NCBI GenBank assembly: GCA_964016885.1
Contig: OZ024743.1
Coordinates: 166,392,492-166,456,491 of the forward strand
Length of the DNA stretch: 64,000 nt
Reading direction: 5' to 3'
Origin: Eledone cirrhosa
Taxonomy: Eukaryota > Mollusca > Cephalopoda > Octopoda > Eledonidae
Positions 10,877 through 22,379 of this stretch are shown here, one piece after another. The notes under the pieces are model-generated. The model did no database searches. It was given only the letters and a program-made list of their open reading frames with translations, and was not told the origin of the DNA. Position numbers and translations under genes: made by a program. Numbering within the stretch: the stretch's first letter is position 1; each line of letters starts with the position of its first letter.

Positions 10877-11190
10877 CCTACTATAATTTAGCGCTGAGGA
10901 ACAGCGGCTTCTCTAAATATATTACATACTCTTCAGATCACCACCCTACATCGAACAAGAAAAAACCTAGACATAAAGATGTCATATGGTTTGCACCACC
11001 TTTCTCACTTAATGTGAAGACAAATGTAGGCAAAAAATTCTTAGGCCTCTTAGATCTCCATTTCCCTGTTGGTCATAAATACCAAAAGATATTTAATCAC
11101 CATACAGTAAAAACAGGATACTCTTGCACCAACAATGTAAAAACCTATATCACCGGTAAACACAAAAGCCCCCCCACCATACGGATGCTC
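10877..11190 (+). pseudogene. Penelope-like element, region before the GIY-YIG nuclease
   Basis: The plus strand reads KKKPRHKDVIWFAPPFSLNV and continues through VGKKFLGLLDLHFP, QKIFNHHTVKTGYSC and NNVKTYITGKH. This is the conserved linker preceding the GIY-YIG endonuclease in Penelope-like retroelements. The frame is cut at 11198 by the hAT element, and the nuclease resumes at 19422. The reverse transcriptase is missing, so this was a short derivative even before the hAT insertion. Confidence 0.75.
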
Positions 11191-11590
11191 ATGTAGAACA
11201 GTGCTACTCAAAGTGGTGGTCCACGGACCGGTGCCGGTACGCGAGCCATCAGCTATTGGTACGCGGCCAGTGTCCAGGCCATGCTAAGGAATCATTTGAG
11301 GAATTGGTAGAATCTAAGGCATTTCAAGGAAATTTTAGGCTGTGACTGCTAGTTTCAGTAATTTGTCCTTATGCAATGAAAACTGGGGGTGAAAATTATA
11401 TGACAATAATAGGTAAATTAACCTGATAGTAAAAACATAAGTTGATAATATATCATAGTTTTCTATGAAGAAAGAAAGTCAAATAACAGAAAATGGACTG
11501 TGCAGCATCAGTTTCGGTGACTAAACGACCTACTGCAGTAAGTAAACAACTTATCAGTTGGCTGGTGGTGATGTATTCAAATATATATAT

Positions 11591-11886
11591 ATATTCATTA
11601 GTTAAGCAAGCAAGACCACAAATTTCACAAGGAAGGCATTAAAGGATTGTCAACATAGTTTTAGTTAATGTAAGGAATGCAAAGAATAATAATAATTGTT
11701 TCTACTTTCGGCACAAGGCTAACAATTACCCAGTGCATTACTGGTACTTTATTTTATTGACCCCGTAAGGATGAAAGGCAAAGTCAACCTCGGCGGGATT
11801 TGAACTCAGATCGTAAAGGGACGTAACTATGCTGGAAAGCATGGCGTCCGACCCTCTACCGATACTGCCAATCCACCGCCCTTTAG

Positions 11887-11918
<32 letters not shown>

Positions 11919-12013
11919 TCTTTGCATTCCTTACATTAACTAAAACTATGTTGACAATCCTTTAATGCCTTCCTTGTGAAATTTGTGGTCTTGTTTGCAT
12001 AACTGATGAATAT
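11591..12013. repeat. Foldback element with ~103-bp arms, split by a SINE
   Basis: Arms at 11591-11696 and 11899-12013 are nearly perfect reverse complements, with about three differences near the outer ends. They meet in an (AAT)n/(ATT)n centre. A SINE sits in that centre. It lies inside the hAT element, so it is either part of that element or a later arrival. Confidence 0.85.
11697..11884 (-). mobile_element. tRNA-derived SINE with 14-bp target duplication
   Basis: Full-length minus-strand copy with intact A and B boxes. It is flanked by AGAATAATAATAAT at 11683-11696 and 11885-11898. It inserted into the AT-rich centre of the foldback element. Confidence 0.9.
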
Positions 12014-12172
12014 TTCCAGCTCTGTGCACCTAACCTCTGCATGAACCCAGCCACCTAGCTGCCTTCCACTGCATATTGCACATTGAGCACATGCCTTAAC
12101 GCTTTAATTCACCAATCTCTCCTCTCCTACCCTATCTCCATCTCTCTATTAAAGATTGGTTACTCTTAAACT

Positions 12173-12203
<31 letters not shown>

Positions 12204-12220
12204 CATACATACATACATAT

Positions 12221-15200
12221 CATCATCATCATCATCATCGTTTAATGTCCCTGTTCCACGCTTGCATGGGTTTGGACGGGGGTTTTCCCACTTGAGGCAA
12301 GAGTGGTTGTCTTGCTCGCATAGGACTGTCTGGCGGGTTTTCTACAGCTGGATGCCCTTCCTAACACCAACCACATTTACAGTGTGGGGCTGGGAGGTTT
12401 TTACCGTGTTGCCTACACGGCCACATTACAGCGTGGACTGTCTGGCGTGTTTTCTACAGCTGGATGCCCTTCCTAACACCAACCACATTTACAGTGTGGG
12501 ACTGGGAGGTTTTTACCGTGTTGCCTACACGGCCACATTACAGCGTGGACTGTTTTTTTTTGTCGTGACACCTACACGATCTCATTTGTTTCGGCCTGGA
12601 TGTTGTGGCACCAACATAACTTTGCATTGAAGGGGGCGGTGTGGATGGGGTGGGACGGGGGTGTATTTTGTTAGAGATGCCTACTGACTGTAGTAGGTTT
12701 TACTTTGTATTTAGGTAAGGCGGGTCTTCTCTGTTACTGAGTACCGCCAAAGGTCTCGGTCCAGTGACATTGTCTTGGAGAGGTGTGTGTGAGGTCGGAA
12801 TTTATCAGCTCGTCCCAGGTTTTCCTGGGTCTGCCTACTCCGTGGCTACCATCTATCTTTATTGCCCTGCACTTTGTTATACAGCTGTCGTCTTTCATGC
12901 GCATCACGTGACCATACCAACGTAGCCTTCTCTCGAGTAAACAACATCTGATCCCTCTTATTTCTAATTTTTTCCTTAGTTCGTTTATGCTCTGCCGTTC
13001 ACGTATATTACTATTACACATCCAGCGGAGCATGCAAGCTTCGTTCCTCCCTAGTCTGCGTATATCCTCTGCACACAATGCCCAGGTCTCACTGCCATGC
13101 AACATTGCTGTTCGTATGCAGGCATCATACAACCTGCCTTTCGTTTTTAGGGAGAACCCTTTAGCGGCTAATAGTGGTATAAGCTCTCTGAACTTTTTCC
13201 ATCCAGTTCTGACTCTAGCTACTGTACTTTCAGAGCACCCTCCCCCACTGCTGATTTTGTCACCCAGGTAACGGAAGCTGTCCACTATTTCTATAGAACC
13301 CTCTGCGCAATTAAAAGAGCTAGTATTTTGTGGGCACTTGCTGCTACTTATTGCACCAGAGCACCGGCCACATGTAAAATCTGTGTTCTTAGTTAGCTTA
13401 CCTGTGATCCCACTACATCTTTTATGCACCCATACTTTGCATTTGGGACATAAAATGGAGTTTCTAACTACGCCTTTCCTACACACTGAGCATGGCCATT
13501 TTCCGGAGGGGACCGGCGCCTTATTTTCTTTCCTACAAACTAGAACTTTAGTCTTAGCCAGGTTAATTTTAAGGCCTTTTGATTCTAGGCCGTGCTTCCA
13601 TGTTTGGAATTTCTTCTCTAGCTCGGCCATTGATTCAGCTATGAGCGTTAGATCATCTGCGTATAGGAGTTCCCATGGGCAGCCGGTCTTGAACTCCTCT
13701 GTTATAGCCTGAAGGGCAATAATAAATAGTAGGGGGCTAAGAACAGAGCCCTGATGGACACCAACTTTTACGCTAAACTCTTCACTATATTCGTTGTTAA
13801 TTCTAACCTTGCTGACTGTTTCTTTATACATGGCTTGTATGGCTCTCACAAGCCATTCGTCAACACCTAGTTTTCAAAGAGCCCACCAGATAATGGAACG
13901 GGGGACTCTGTCGAAGGCTTTCTCCAAGTCGACAAAAGCTAAGTATAGGGGTTTACTTTTAGCTAGGTACTTCTCCTGTAGTTGTCGTACAATGAAAAGA
14001 GCGTCTGTGGTACTTTTGCCTGACACAAACCCAAACTGCATTTCATCTAGATCAATTCTCTCTCTGATTAGTTGCGCTATTACTTTTTCCGTGACCTTCA
14101 TGACCTGGTCAATTAATTTAATGCCTCTATAGTTACTCCTATCTAGGGCGTCTCCTTTACCCTTGTAACAGTTAACAATGATGCTGTTACGCCAGTCCTT
14201 CGGAACAACCCCATTCTGTATGACTTGGTTTACTATCCGGGTGACCATGGTGTGTCCCACCGTACCGGAGGCTTTCAGCATCTCGGCAACTATTTCCGAA
14301 GGCCCAGCCGCCTTACCCATCTTCATATCTTTGATTGCCTTACTTATTATACTACCTTCGACTAACACTGCTGGTCCCTCTATTGGGTCAATGTGGGGGA
14401 GACTGTCTTTCTCCCATTTATTCTCCTCATTTAGTAGCCTTTCGTAGTGACACTTCCAAGCTACCTTCTTATCAGCGTCAGTGATGGCAAGCACGCCATC
14501 ATCGTTAAGTACACACTTCTCCCCGACAATATCACGGTTTTCCTTGACACATTGCCTAGCAATCCTGAACACCTCACATTTTTGGTCCTCGCGTTGTAGA
14601 ACATGCTTGAACTTTCTTTCCTCTGCTTCCCTCCTGGCCACTTGATAGTCTTCTCTACTTCCCCCATCCCGCCATGCTTTCCAAGCCTGCTTTTTGGCCT
14701 TGATTGACCCCTCCACCTTACTGTTCCACCACCATGTTACTCTCCTCCTGCCTACAGGCCTGCTCCAGCCACAGACTTTGTCTGCCGCCATCAGCAGGTT
14801 TGCTTTCAGGAATTCCCACTGTTCCTCTACCTTGTACGACTCTAATTGCTCTTCCTTACTGTCGAAAGCATCAAGTAATATGCTTTGAAATTTATTTCTG
14901 GCTGTGGGATCTTTTAGCTTCCATATTTTTCTCCTGAGGATAGTCCTCTTCTGCTGTCTAGTACGTCTCGTCCTGACTATGAGGTCGCTAATTATCATGT
15001 TGGGAGGTGCATTCTTCATGGGGGAGGGATTTAGTGTTTACAACAGACACTCTGTCACGTCTTCTGGTAAGGATATAATCTACCTGGCTGGTATGTTCTC
15101 CTGATCTGTAGGTGATCAAGTGATTGTCTCGTTTTTTGAAGTTAGTGTTACAGATAGTTAGGTTGTTTGCATCACAGAATTCCAGGATTCTGGAGCCTTC

Positions 15201-15900
15201 CTCGTTTCTAGTACCAAACCCATAGCCTCCGTGGATTTCGTCATAGCCGTCACAATGTTGTCCAACGTGACCATTTAGGTCGCCAGCAATAATTATATAG
15301 TCACTGTCGGTTATTTGGGAGGTAGTGAGCATCAGTGTCTCATAGAATCTGTCTTTTATAGTGCCAGGCAGTCCGGATTGGGGCGCGTATGCAGATATTA
15401 CTGTCACAGTAGTTCTGTTTAGAACAAGTCTTATTTTAATTATTCTGTCATTCACTCTATTTACATCTATTATCTTATCCACCCATTTTTCTGCTAACAT
15501 GATTCCTACCCCACCTATCCCATTGTCATTCCCCACCCAGAAAAGCTTATAGCAACGTTTTTTACCCACAATGAATCTAGCAGACCCGCCCCTCCACCTG
15601 GTCTCTTGGATACAGCAAACATCAACCTCCTTACGTTCAAGCAATTCTACAACCTCGTTAGAGCGGCCTTTTAAGGTGCCTACGTTCATGGTACCAACTC
15701 TGAAGTTTTGGATTGTGTTTGGAGGATGGGGCGCAGGGAGGGGTGAGGGGAATGAGTTTGGGGTTATGTTGGCCATCCGCGGCCGAAACAAAGAGGAGGG
15801 GGCCTTGCCCCTTCGTCCGGCAGCATGAGGTGAATTTGTCGTTATCTTTGGCATTGTCATCAAGTGTCCAGATTCTTCAGACTCTCCAGAAATTCCTTAG
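12221..15900 (-). mobile_element. Family 1b RTE-like LINE, nearly full length, two breaks
   Basis: The minus strand encodes an APE endonuclease from about 15863. Visible motifs are MNVGTLKGR, CIQETRWRG, SAYAPQSG, AGDLNGHVG, SQVDYIL and SQH. A linker (RRRVTWWWNSKVEG), a reverse transcriptase and a C-terminal region ending near 12734 follow. RT blocks include AFVDLEKAFDRVP, VHQGSVLSPLLFI and LLYADDLTLIAES, so the catalytic YADD is intact. A C-x2-C-x10-C-x2-C-x4-H-x2-C-x14-C-x2-C finger, PHD-like, follows the RT palm at about 13350-13490. Breaks are a one-base frameshift near 15005, just after the endonuclease, and an AGA-to-TGA stop near 13871. The 3' UTR has two 112-bp units (12325-12548) and an (ATG)n tail. 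Confidence 0.92.
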
Positions 15901-15974
15901 TCCATCCATCATATCGAAAAGCAGCCAGTAGTGATAGCATAGGCCGTTGACTTGTGATTGGTCCAAACAGTAAA

Positions 15975-16114
15975 GGTGGAGAGTGAGGGCGGGAGGGAGG
16001 AAGGTGGAGAGTGAGGGTGGGAAGGAGGAAGGTGGAGAGTGAGGGCGGGAGGGAGGAAGGTGGAGAGTGAGGGCAGGAGGGAGGGAGGTGGAGAGTGAGG
16101 GCGGGAGGGAGGGA
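15975..16114. repeat. 28-bp minisatellite, five copies
   Basis: Five units beginning GGTGGAGAGTGAGGG start at 15975, 16003, 16031, 16059 and 16087. They differ at a few positions. The purine-only plus strand is a candidate for unusual DNA structure. It sits just past the 5' end of the LINE at 12221-15900. Confidence 0.95.
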
Positions 16115-17308
16115 TATGGGGTAGTTAGCAATGAGGGAGATTATTTAGAACAGCGTGGAGAAGATTAATTTAAGGCAAGGATAGCAACGATTGTAAATAT
16201 ATATGGATGAATGAACGAGGTTTTAAGGAGACAAGAAGAAAATGTTCTATAATACATTACATTTTCGTAGAATCGACTGACCATTTAATAAGGGTTGACA
16301 AATTCTGAAGTATTGTCCCTTGTAACATTCTTATTTATATTAGGGAGTGAGAGATTGAGAGGGACGTATATGTTAGAGAGAGTGGGAGTAATAGCGATTT
16401 TGGTGGGCGAGAGAGAATCTATTTTTATGAATCCTGGAAAATTTTTAGCAATGAGAGAGATTATTTAGAACCAGCGTATATATATATATATATATATACA
16501 TATATATATACGTATATATATATATATATATATACATATATATATCGGCTGTGGTAGAGATTATGTAAGTAAATGTAGTATATTTGTGATATTGTAATGC
16601 CGCCGAATGATACTTTAGTCTCCCTTCAAAACCATGCTCCCTTTACTTCGGCCCGTATCCTCAAATAAATTATTTCTTCCCTTAATGTAACTGTTTTCTC
16701 ATGCTTAAAATAGCTTGATTAATTCTTAACAGTAAAAAAAAACATTATTTACGTGGTATTCCCTCAGTAAATTAATGTTATGCCCTCTGTAATCCCTTAA
16801 CCTCCTCTCACACCTCGACCAGGTGACTGACTTGTTCTGTATTCATTCCTTTCTCATGATAAAAGGAAGTGTCATCTGGCCTTGTGGTATTGAGATTATG
16901 ACGTGTAAGGATGTAGAGAAGTAGATGTTATATATTTGCTGGTGTGATCAAGATTAGGTGAGTGGATAAGTAACGCTAAACAATTCTCCTCCTCCCCCGC
17001 CTCTACGCCATCCCCTTCACGCCTCCCCCAAACCAGACAATACACCCATATACGCCAACACCCCCGCCTTCCACTGTTAAATCGTGAGAAACAGTTCGTA
17101 TGTTGAACCCCCCCCGTTTTTTTTGGGGGGGGGGGGTGAATAGACTTGTGAAATCAGAGTTTGATATATATGGAGGGCCTCAGGTTGCGGCTAACTGGTT
17201 CACTTAAGCCAATTTTTGGTTTGCAACACACAGTGCTCACGAGGAATTCAGAAGTATATACCTGGGGTTATGGAATTTATATTAATTATTTCTATCCCTA
17301 ATTTACAG
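16115..17308. other. hAT 5' noncoding region with simple repeats
   Basis: Contains a ~35-bp direct repeat (TTAGCAATGAGRGAGATTAT at about 16124 and 16445), AT-repeat blocks at 16478-16540, and a C8-G-T8-G12 tract at 17107-17136. A typical 3' splice site (CTATCCCTAATTTACAG) ends exactly before the transposase ATG at 17309. This suggests a 5' UTR intron in the hAT gene. Confidence 0.6.
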
Positions 17309-19203
17309 ATGGCGAAGCGAGGCCCTATGGACATATTTATCAAGCCAAAACATCCGGTTGCTGAACCCGCAAGTAATTTTGAAAAAGATAAAGGCAATGT
17401 AAATGAAACCGAAGTATTGCAGGGAAAAAGAATTTGTACTAGCTCTACTCGGAAATATGACTCCTCATACATTCAATTCGGTTTTGTAGCCACGAATGAT
17501 GGAGGAATGCAAAAACCACAGTGTGTAATTTGTGGAGAAGTGTTGGCTAACGAGTCAATGAAGCCATCAAATCTCAAGAGACATTTAAATACAAAACATA
17601 AAGAAATTAGTTCAAAGCCACAAGAGTTCTTTGAAAGAAAGCATGTTGATTTAAAAGGCCGTCAGAAACAGATCTTTGAAGTGTCACACACAAATACTTA
17701 TGCTTTGCGGGCTTCTTATAAATTAGCACTTTGAGTTGCCAAGGCTAAAAAGCCATACACAATCGGTGAGACGCCAGTGATAGACTGTATTAAAGATGTC
17801 TGCATCGAAATGCTAGGCAAGCCAGCGGCAAAGAAAGTGGCTCAGGTGCCACTTTCAAATGACACTATAGCTCAACGAATTCACGATCTGGAAGATCAGC
17901 TCATAGAACAAATTAAATTAGCAAAGTACTTTTCTTTGCAGCTTGATGAATGTACAGACTTTGCTAATCAGGCAATTCTGATGGTGTATGTGCGCTTTGG
18001 ACATGAAGCTGATTTGAAGGAAGAGTTTTTTTCTCTGCTTCACTACCAACAAAAACAACTAGTTCTGAAGTGTTCAAGACTGTGAGTGACTACATCGTTA
18101 ACAAATGTGGGTCGGATTTCAAGTTTTGTGTAGGCATGTGTTCTGATGGTGCTGCCGCAATGATAGGACAGTATTCGGGAGTGGTTACCCAGATTAAGGC
18201 GCATGCCCCAGAATGCAAGTCGACACACTGCTTCCTTCACCGAGAAAGTCTTGCAACCAAAAAAATGTCCACAGAACTAAACAGTGTACTCAGCGAGATT
18301 GTAAAAATTGTGAACCATGTAAAGGCGAATGCTTTAAATTCAAGACTATTCACTGCATTATGTGATAATATGGGAGCTGATCACAAACAGCTCCTATTGC
18401 ATGCCGATTTACGTTGGCTATCGAGGGGTAAAGTCCTGTCAAGAGTATTTGAGCTACGAAACGAGCTTTTTGAGACTCTTCAGGACAAAAAACCAAATTG
18501 GTCACAATTGTTCACAGATGTGGATTGGCTAGCCAAGCTGGCTTATTTGGCTGATATCTCTGCCATCTTTAATGATCTCAACACCTCCATGCAGGGAAGG
18601 ATGGCTTCGTGTTTTACAATGGCAGACAAGATCGACGGACAGAAACGAAAGCTAGAAGCATGGAAGAGTCGAGTGTCAAGAGATTGTTATGACATGTTTC
18701 ATCAATTAGCGATAATCATCAGTGATGCAGGCGAAGACCTTGATATTACATCGCTACGAAATGTCATCAGTGAACACTTGACAAAACTGGCAGACCGGTT
18801 TCAGTTTTACTTCCCAGCAGAAGAAGATCCACAGAAAGGGAATGGATGGATCCAAAATCCGTTTATTCCACTGCAAGATGACTTAAGTGTCAGTATGGAG
18901 GATAAATTGTTGGAGCTGGCTGCTGGCGGAGGATTGAAGAGGAGTTTCGAAACTATATCACTTGGTTCATTTTGGATAGAAGTGAAAGCAGAATATCCTG
19001 AGCTTAGTGAAATTGCTCTGAAAACTCTTCTTCCATTTCCTTCAACATACCTCTGCGAGACTGGCTTCTCAACCATGAGTGTTATTAAGATAAAGTACAA
19101 GAATAATATGGATATTCATTCTCCATTGGACGTGGCACTGTCCTCAATTGAACCACGACTGGATAAACTGACAAAGAAGAAGCAGGCTCACCTTTCACAC
19201 TAG
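17309..19203 (+). pseudogene. hAT transposase, BED-finger type, two inactivating changes
   Basis: Resembles the ZBED5/SCAND3-like branch of hAT transposases. A BED-type zinc finger uses C72, C75, H92 and H97 (CVICGE...LKRHLNTKHKE). The RNase H-like core follows, with the first acidic residue in LQLDECTDFANQA and the second in CSDGAAAMIG. The insertion domain and the C-terminal dimerisation block (LPFPSTYLCETGFSTM) come next. The start is set by a splice acceptor ending at 17308. Inactivating changes are a TGA at 17732-17734, where an Arg codon is expected (CGA to TGA, a CpG-type change), and a frameshift near 18040. From 18070 to the stop the frame is open for 377 codons. It is the only coding region of the 11199-19413 element. 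Confidence 0.92.
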
Positions 19204-19421
19204 TAAAGATTAAGGTTATATAATTTTTATTTTTGTGTTAATAAACTGCTTGTTATGTTTTTTATTACTTTTTTTATTATGTTTTGATATTGTATTATTT
19301 GTTTACAAATATTCATTATATACATCGTTTCTGGTATAAATTAATATTACTACAAAATATTAGCGGTAAAAAAAAATGCCGGTCCGCCACATCAGATAGT
19401 TTGAGAAGCACTGATGTAGAA

Positions 19422-19847
19422 GTCCTGATCATATCCACTAAACCAACAGTGCAGCATTCCAGCATTGATATACCAAGCAGAGGTTACATCCACCAACCAG
19501 AACCACCAAACTGAAGCCTGGACCTATGATGGTTGGTTTAAAAACCGGTTCCGGAATCATGAAACATTCAGATATCCTGATAAAAAGCATACCACCCAGC
19601 TCGCAAACCACGTATGGGACCTTAAGAGCAACGGCACACCTTTTTCCATCAAATGGTGTATTTTGGAAAGATCTACTGCCTACATAAATGGTGGATACTC
19701 TCACAATTAGCTTCGGATAAGCATTGCCTCAACTGCTTTGCCGGTTGTCTCCATGTGAAGAAATACATTTTGGATAAATGGCTTAGCCCTCCTAACAGGT
19801 CCAGAAGTATCTTTCGAGTTACTGACTATATTGTATTTCAGTGAAAT
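19422..19847 (+). pseudogene. Penelope-like element, GIY-YIG nuclease remainder
   Basis: Resumes the frame broken at 11198. The plus strand reads DGWFKNRFRNHETFRYPDKK, then TTQLANHVWDLKSNGTPFSI, matching the R-x3-H and WxLK motifs of the GIY-YIG nuclease that Penelope-like elements carry. A degenerate Cys-rich end follows (SPPNRSRSIF is like the usual LLNKRSEIF). Frameshifts are present near 19700. Confidence 0.75.
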
Positions 19848-20145
19848 GTGATCCCTTCAGACAGCTAGAAGAAATTATTGTGCTTCTATTTCCATTCTGA
19901 ATTGACTGTGGGCTCTCAAGGGTTACCTCCCTTAGACCTTATCCTTTTTTAAATTAACTCCTTTTCTATACTTTCCCTAAATTACCTGCCCCTGCATGAA
20001 CTCTCTTGTTAGATCCCCAAAGGGAAAACACAATCAATCATAGGCGGCCATCTTGGTTATCCATTTTCCTCATGACAGGCTGAAGAAATTGGTACCCAGA
20101 ACCCAACGAAACTTGAGTACCTGTTTATATCACTGTTGTAATTAC
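19848..20145 (-). repeat. Right inverted terminal repeat of the Penelope-like element
   Basis: Reverse complement of 10582-10876 with small indels. Together with the left copy it delimits a ~1.3-kb Penelope-like derivative once the hAT element is removed. Confidence 0.8.
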
Positions 20146-20385
20146 TTATACTAAACTCGTCCAATGGACTGAGTGCTCTTACTCTTGGATATTTCCACTT
20201 AACTTTTACTTCTATAAGCCATGTCAGTAGAATGAGCCCCTCATTCTCGCTCTTGTGTTGGCATGCAAACAGAACAGCAGACACTAATGTTTCTGGGTGA
20301 TTACCCTTCATCAGTGCAGTTTACTGCTAACCTGCCAACTGTCAGAGCTAGTGAAAATATATATTTTCTGAAATATACAGTGACT

Positions 20386-20475
20386 GATCGGCCTGATTTG
20401 CATATTAACAGACTGGTTGATCAGTTAGATCTGCATATTAGCAGACCCACTCATCAGCCAGATTTGCATACATAC
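20386..20475. repeat. 33-bp tandem repeat, three copies
   Basis: Units start at 20386, 20419 and 20452 (GATCGGCCTGATTTGCATAT and variants). Each has a TTTGCATA or CTGCATA core resembling the octamer array at 3731. Confidence 0.8.
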
Positions 20476-20487
20476 ATAAATATATAT

Positions 20488-22379
20488 CATCATCATCATC
20501 ATCGTTTAACATCCATTTTTCATGCTAGCATGGGTTAAACTGGTCGTCCCATTTGAGGCAAGTTGGGTCAGGTGACCGTGTCTTACTCATATAGAACTGT
20601 TTCTGGCTATGTTTCTACAACTAGATACCCTTTCTGATGCCAACCACATTTACAAACAACCACTTTACCTTGTGGGCTGGATATGTAAGGGTGGTGTGGA
20701 CAGGGGTATAGTGGTTAAGAAGTGCCTACTAGGTAAATGTTTGAGTCTGTGCGCATGGGAAGACGTGTCTTCAGTATTACTGTGTAACGCCAAAGATCTT
20801 GATTCTGTGTCATTATCTTTGAGAGGTGGATTAGCAGTATCGGTAGAGGATCGGATGCCATGCTTTGACGCATAGAGTTACGGCTCTTGCCATTCTGAGT
20901 TCAAATCATGCAGAGGTTAACTTTCATCCTTACGGGGTCGATAAAATAAAGTACCAGTAATGTACTGGATAATTGTTGGCCTTGTGCCAAAAGTAGAAAC
21001 AATTATCTTTGAGAAGTTCAATTGTGCAAGGTCAGCTTTTATCAACTCATACCAGGTCTTCCTACTCCAAGGCTTCCATTAATTTTGATCACCCTGTACC
21101 TTTTTATACAGCTGTCATCCTTCATACGAATCACATGACCATACTAATGCAATCACTTCTCTAGCATACTGCATCTGATCCCTCTTATACCTAATTTCTC
21201 TCTTAGTTCATTTACACATCCATTGGAGCATGCAAGCTTCATGTCTTTCCAGTCATCGCAGGTCCTCTGCACACAGTGCCTAGGTTTCAATACCATGTAA
21301 CATTGTTGTTCGTATAACATGCATCATACAATCTGTCCTTCATTTTAAGGGGAAAATCTTTTGTAGCTAGCAGCAGTAGTAGCTCTCTGAACTTTCTCCA
21401 TTCCATTCTCACTCTGGAGGAGGGTGTTTCGAAAATACAGTAGTATTTTCGAAACACCCTCCTCCACTGCTAATTTGGTCACCCAGGTAATGGAAACAGT
21501 CAACTATTTCTATAGCTCTATCTGGGCATTTGAAGGAGCTAATATCCTTTGGGAACTTGCTACTTACTGCACCTGTGCATCAGCCGCATATAAAATCTAC
21601 GTTCTTTAATAGTCTGCCTGTGATCCCACTACATCTTTTATGTACACATAGCTTGCTTTCCTGCACACTGAACAAGGACATTTCCCTGAGGGAATTTGGT
21701 ACCTGTTTTCTTTTCTACATATAAGAACTTTAGTCTTTGTCAAGTTAACCTTAAGACGTTTTGATTTTAGGCCATGTTTCCAGGTTTGGAATTTCTTCTG
21801 CCATAGATTTAGCTATGAAGGTTAGATCATCTGCATACAGGATTTTTCATGGGCAGCCAGTCTTAAACTCTTCTGTTATAGCCTGAAAGGCTATAATAAA
21901 CAAGAGAGGGCTAAGGATGGAGCTTTGATGTACTCCTACCTGCACGCTAAATTCCTTGCTATAGTCATTAATTCTAACCTTGCTAACTGTTCCGCTATAC
22001 ATGGCTTAAACAGCCTTCACAAGCCACTTGTCTACTCTTAGTTTTCTTATGGAACTGGAAAGGCTAACTCCAACTCAACAAAAGATAAACAGAGGGGTTT
22101 ACTTTTAGCTAGGTACTTCTCTTGCTGATGCCTCATGATATTTTTGTCCCATGATACTTTTACCTGCCACAAATCGAAACTGCATTTCATCTAAATCAAT
22201 TCAATCCCTAAGCAGCTGGGCGATAACTCTTTCTGTGACCTTCATGACCTTGTCAACCAACTTAATGCCTCTATAGTTCTTTCTGTGTCTAGAGTATCTC
22301 CTTTATTCTTGTAGCAGTTGACAATGATGTTGCTAGACCAATCATTGGTTGTGACACTGCTTTGTATTACTTGGTTGTG
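20488..22379 (-). mobile_element. Family 1 RTE-like LINE, decayed, interrupted by a SINE
   Basis: Minus strand, with an (ATG)n tail at 20488. The C-terminal region, PHD-like finger and RT are recognisable, with many stops and small deletions. The YADD box is readable near 21830, but the preceding Trp codon is a stop. A short inverted duplication (AAAATACAGTAGTATTTT centre) sits at about 21432-21450. Joins a plus-strand copy head to head at about 22379. Confidence 0.8.
20825..21001 (+). mobile_element. tRNA-derived SINE with 13-bp target duplication
   Basis: Flanked by ATTATCTTTGAGA at 20812-20824 and 21002-21014. Inserted in the 3' region of the minus-strand LINE. It has one small deletion, losing the TTTGCC between the B box and the GGGGTCGAT core. 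Confidence 0.92.

Larger units (their letters stand above)
11199..19413 (+). mobile_element. hAT element (Charlie/Buster-like) with intact ends and target duplication
   Basis: The left end is CAGTGCTACTCAAAG. The right end, read inward, is CAGTGCTTCTCAAAC. Both are preceded or followed by GTCCRC-GACCGG-type subterminal sequence. The 8-bp target duplication ATGTAGAA is perfect (11191-11198 and 19414-19421), as expected for hAT transposition. The 8.2-kb length is inflated by later insertions: a foldback with a SINE at 11591-12013, and a LINE at 12221-15900. Its own transposase is at 17309-19203. It landed inside a Penelope-like element, which fixes the order of events. Confidence 0.93.

Noticed and set aside
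17107..17136. Structured C/G element with function
   Set aside because: Homopolymer runs are common in such DNA and may include sequencing error; nothing else supports a role.
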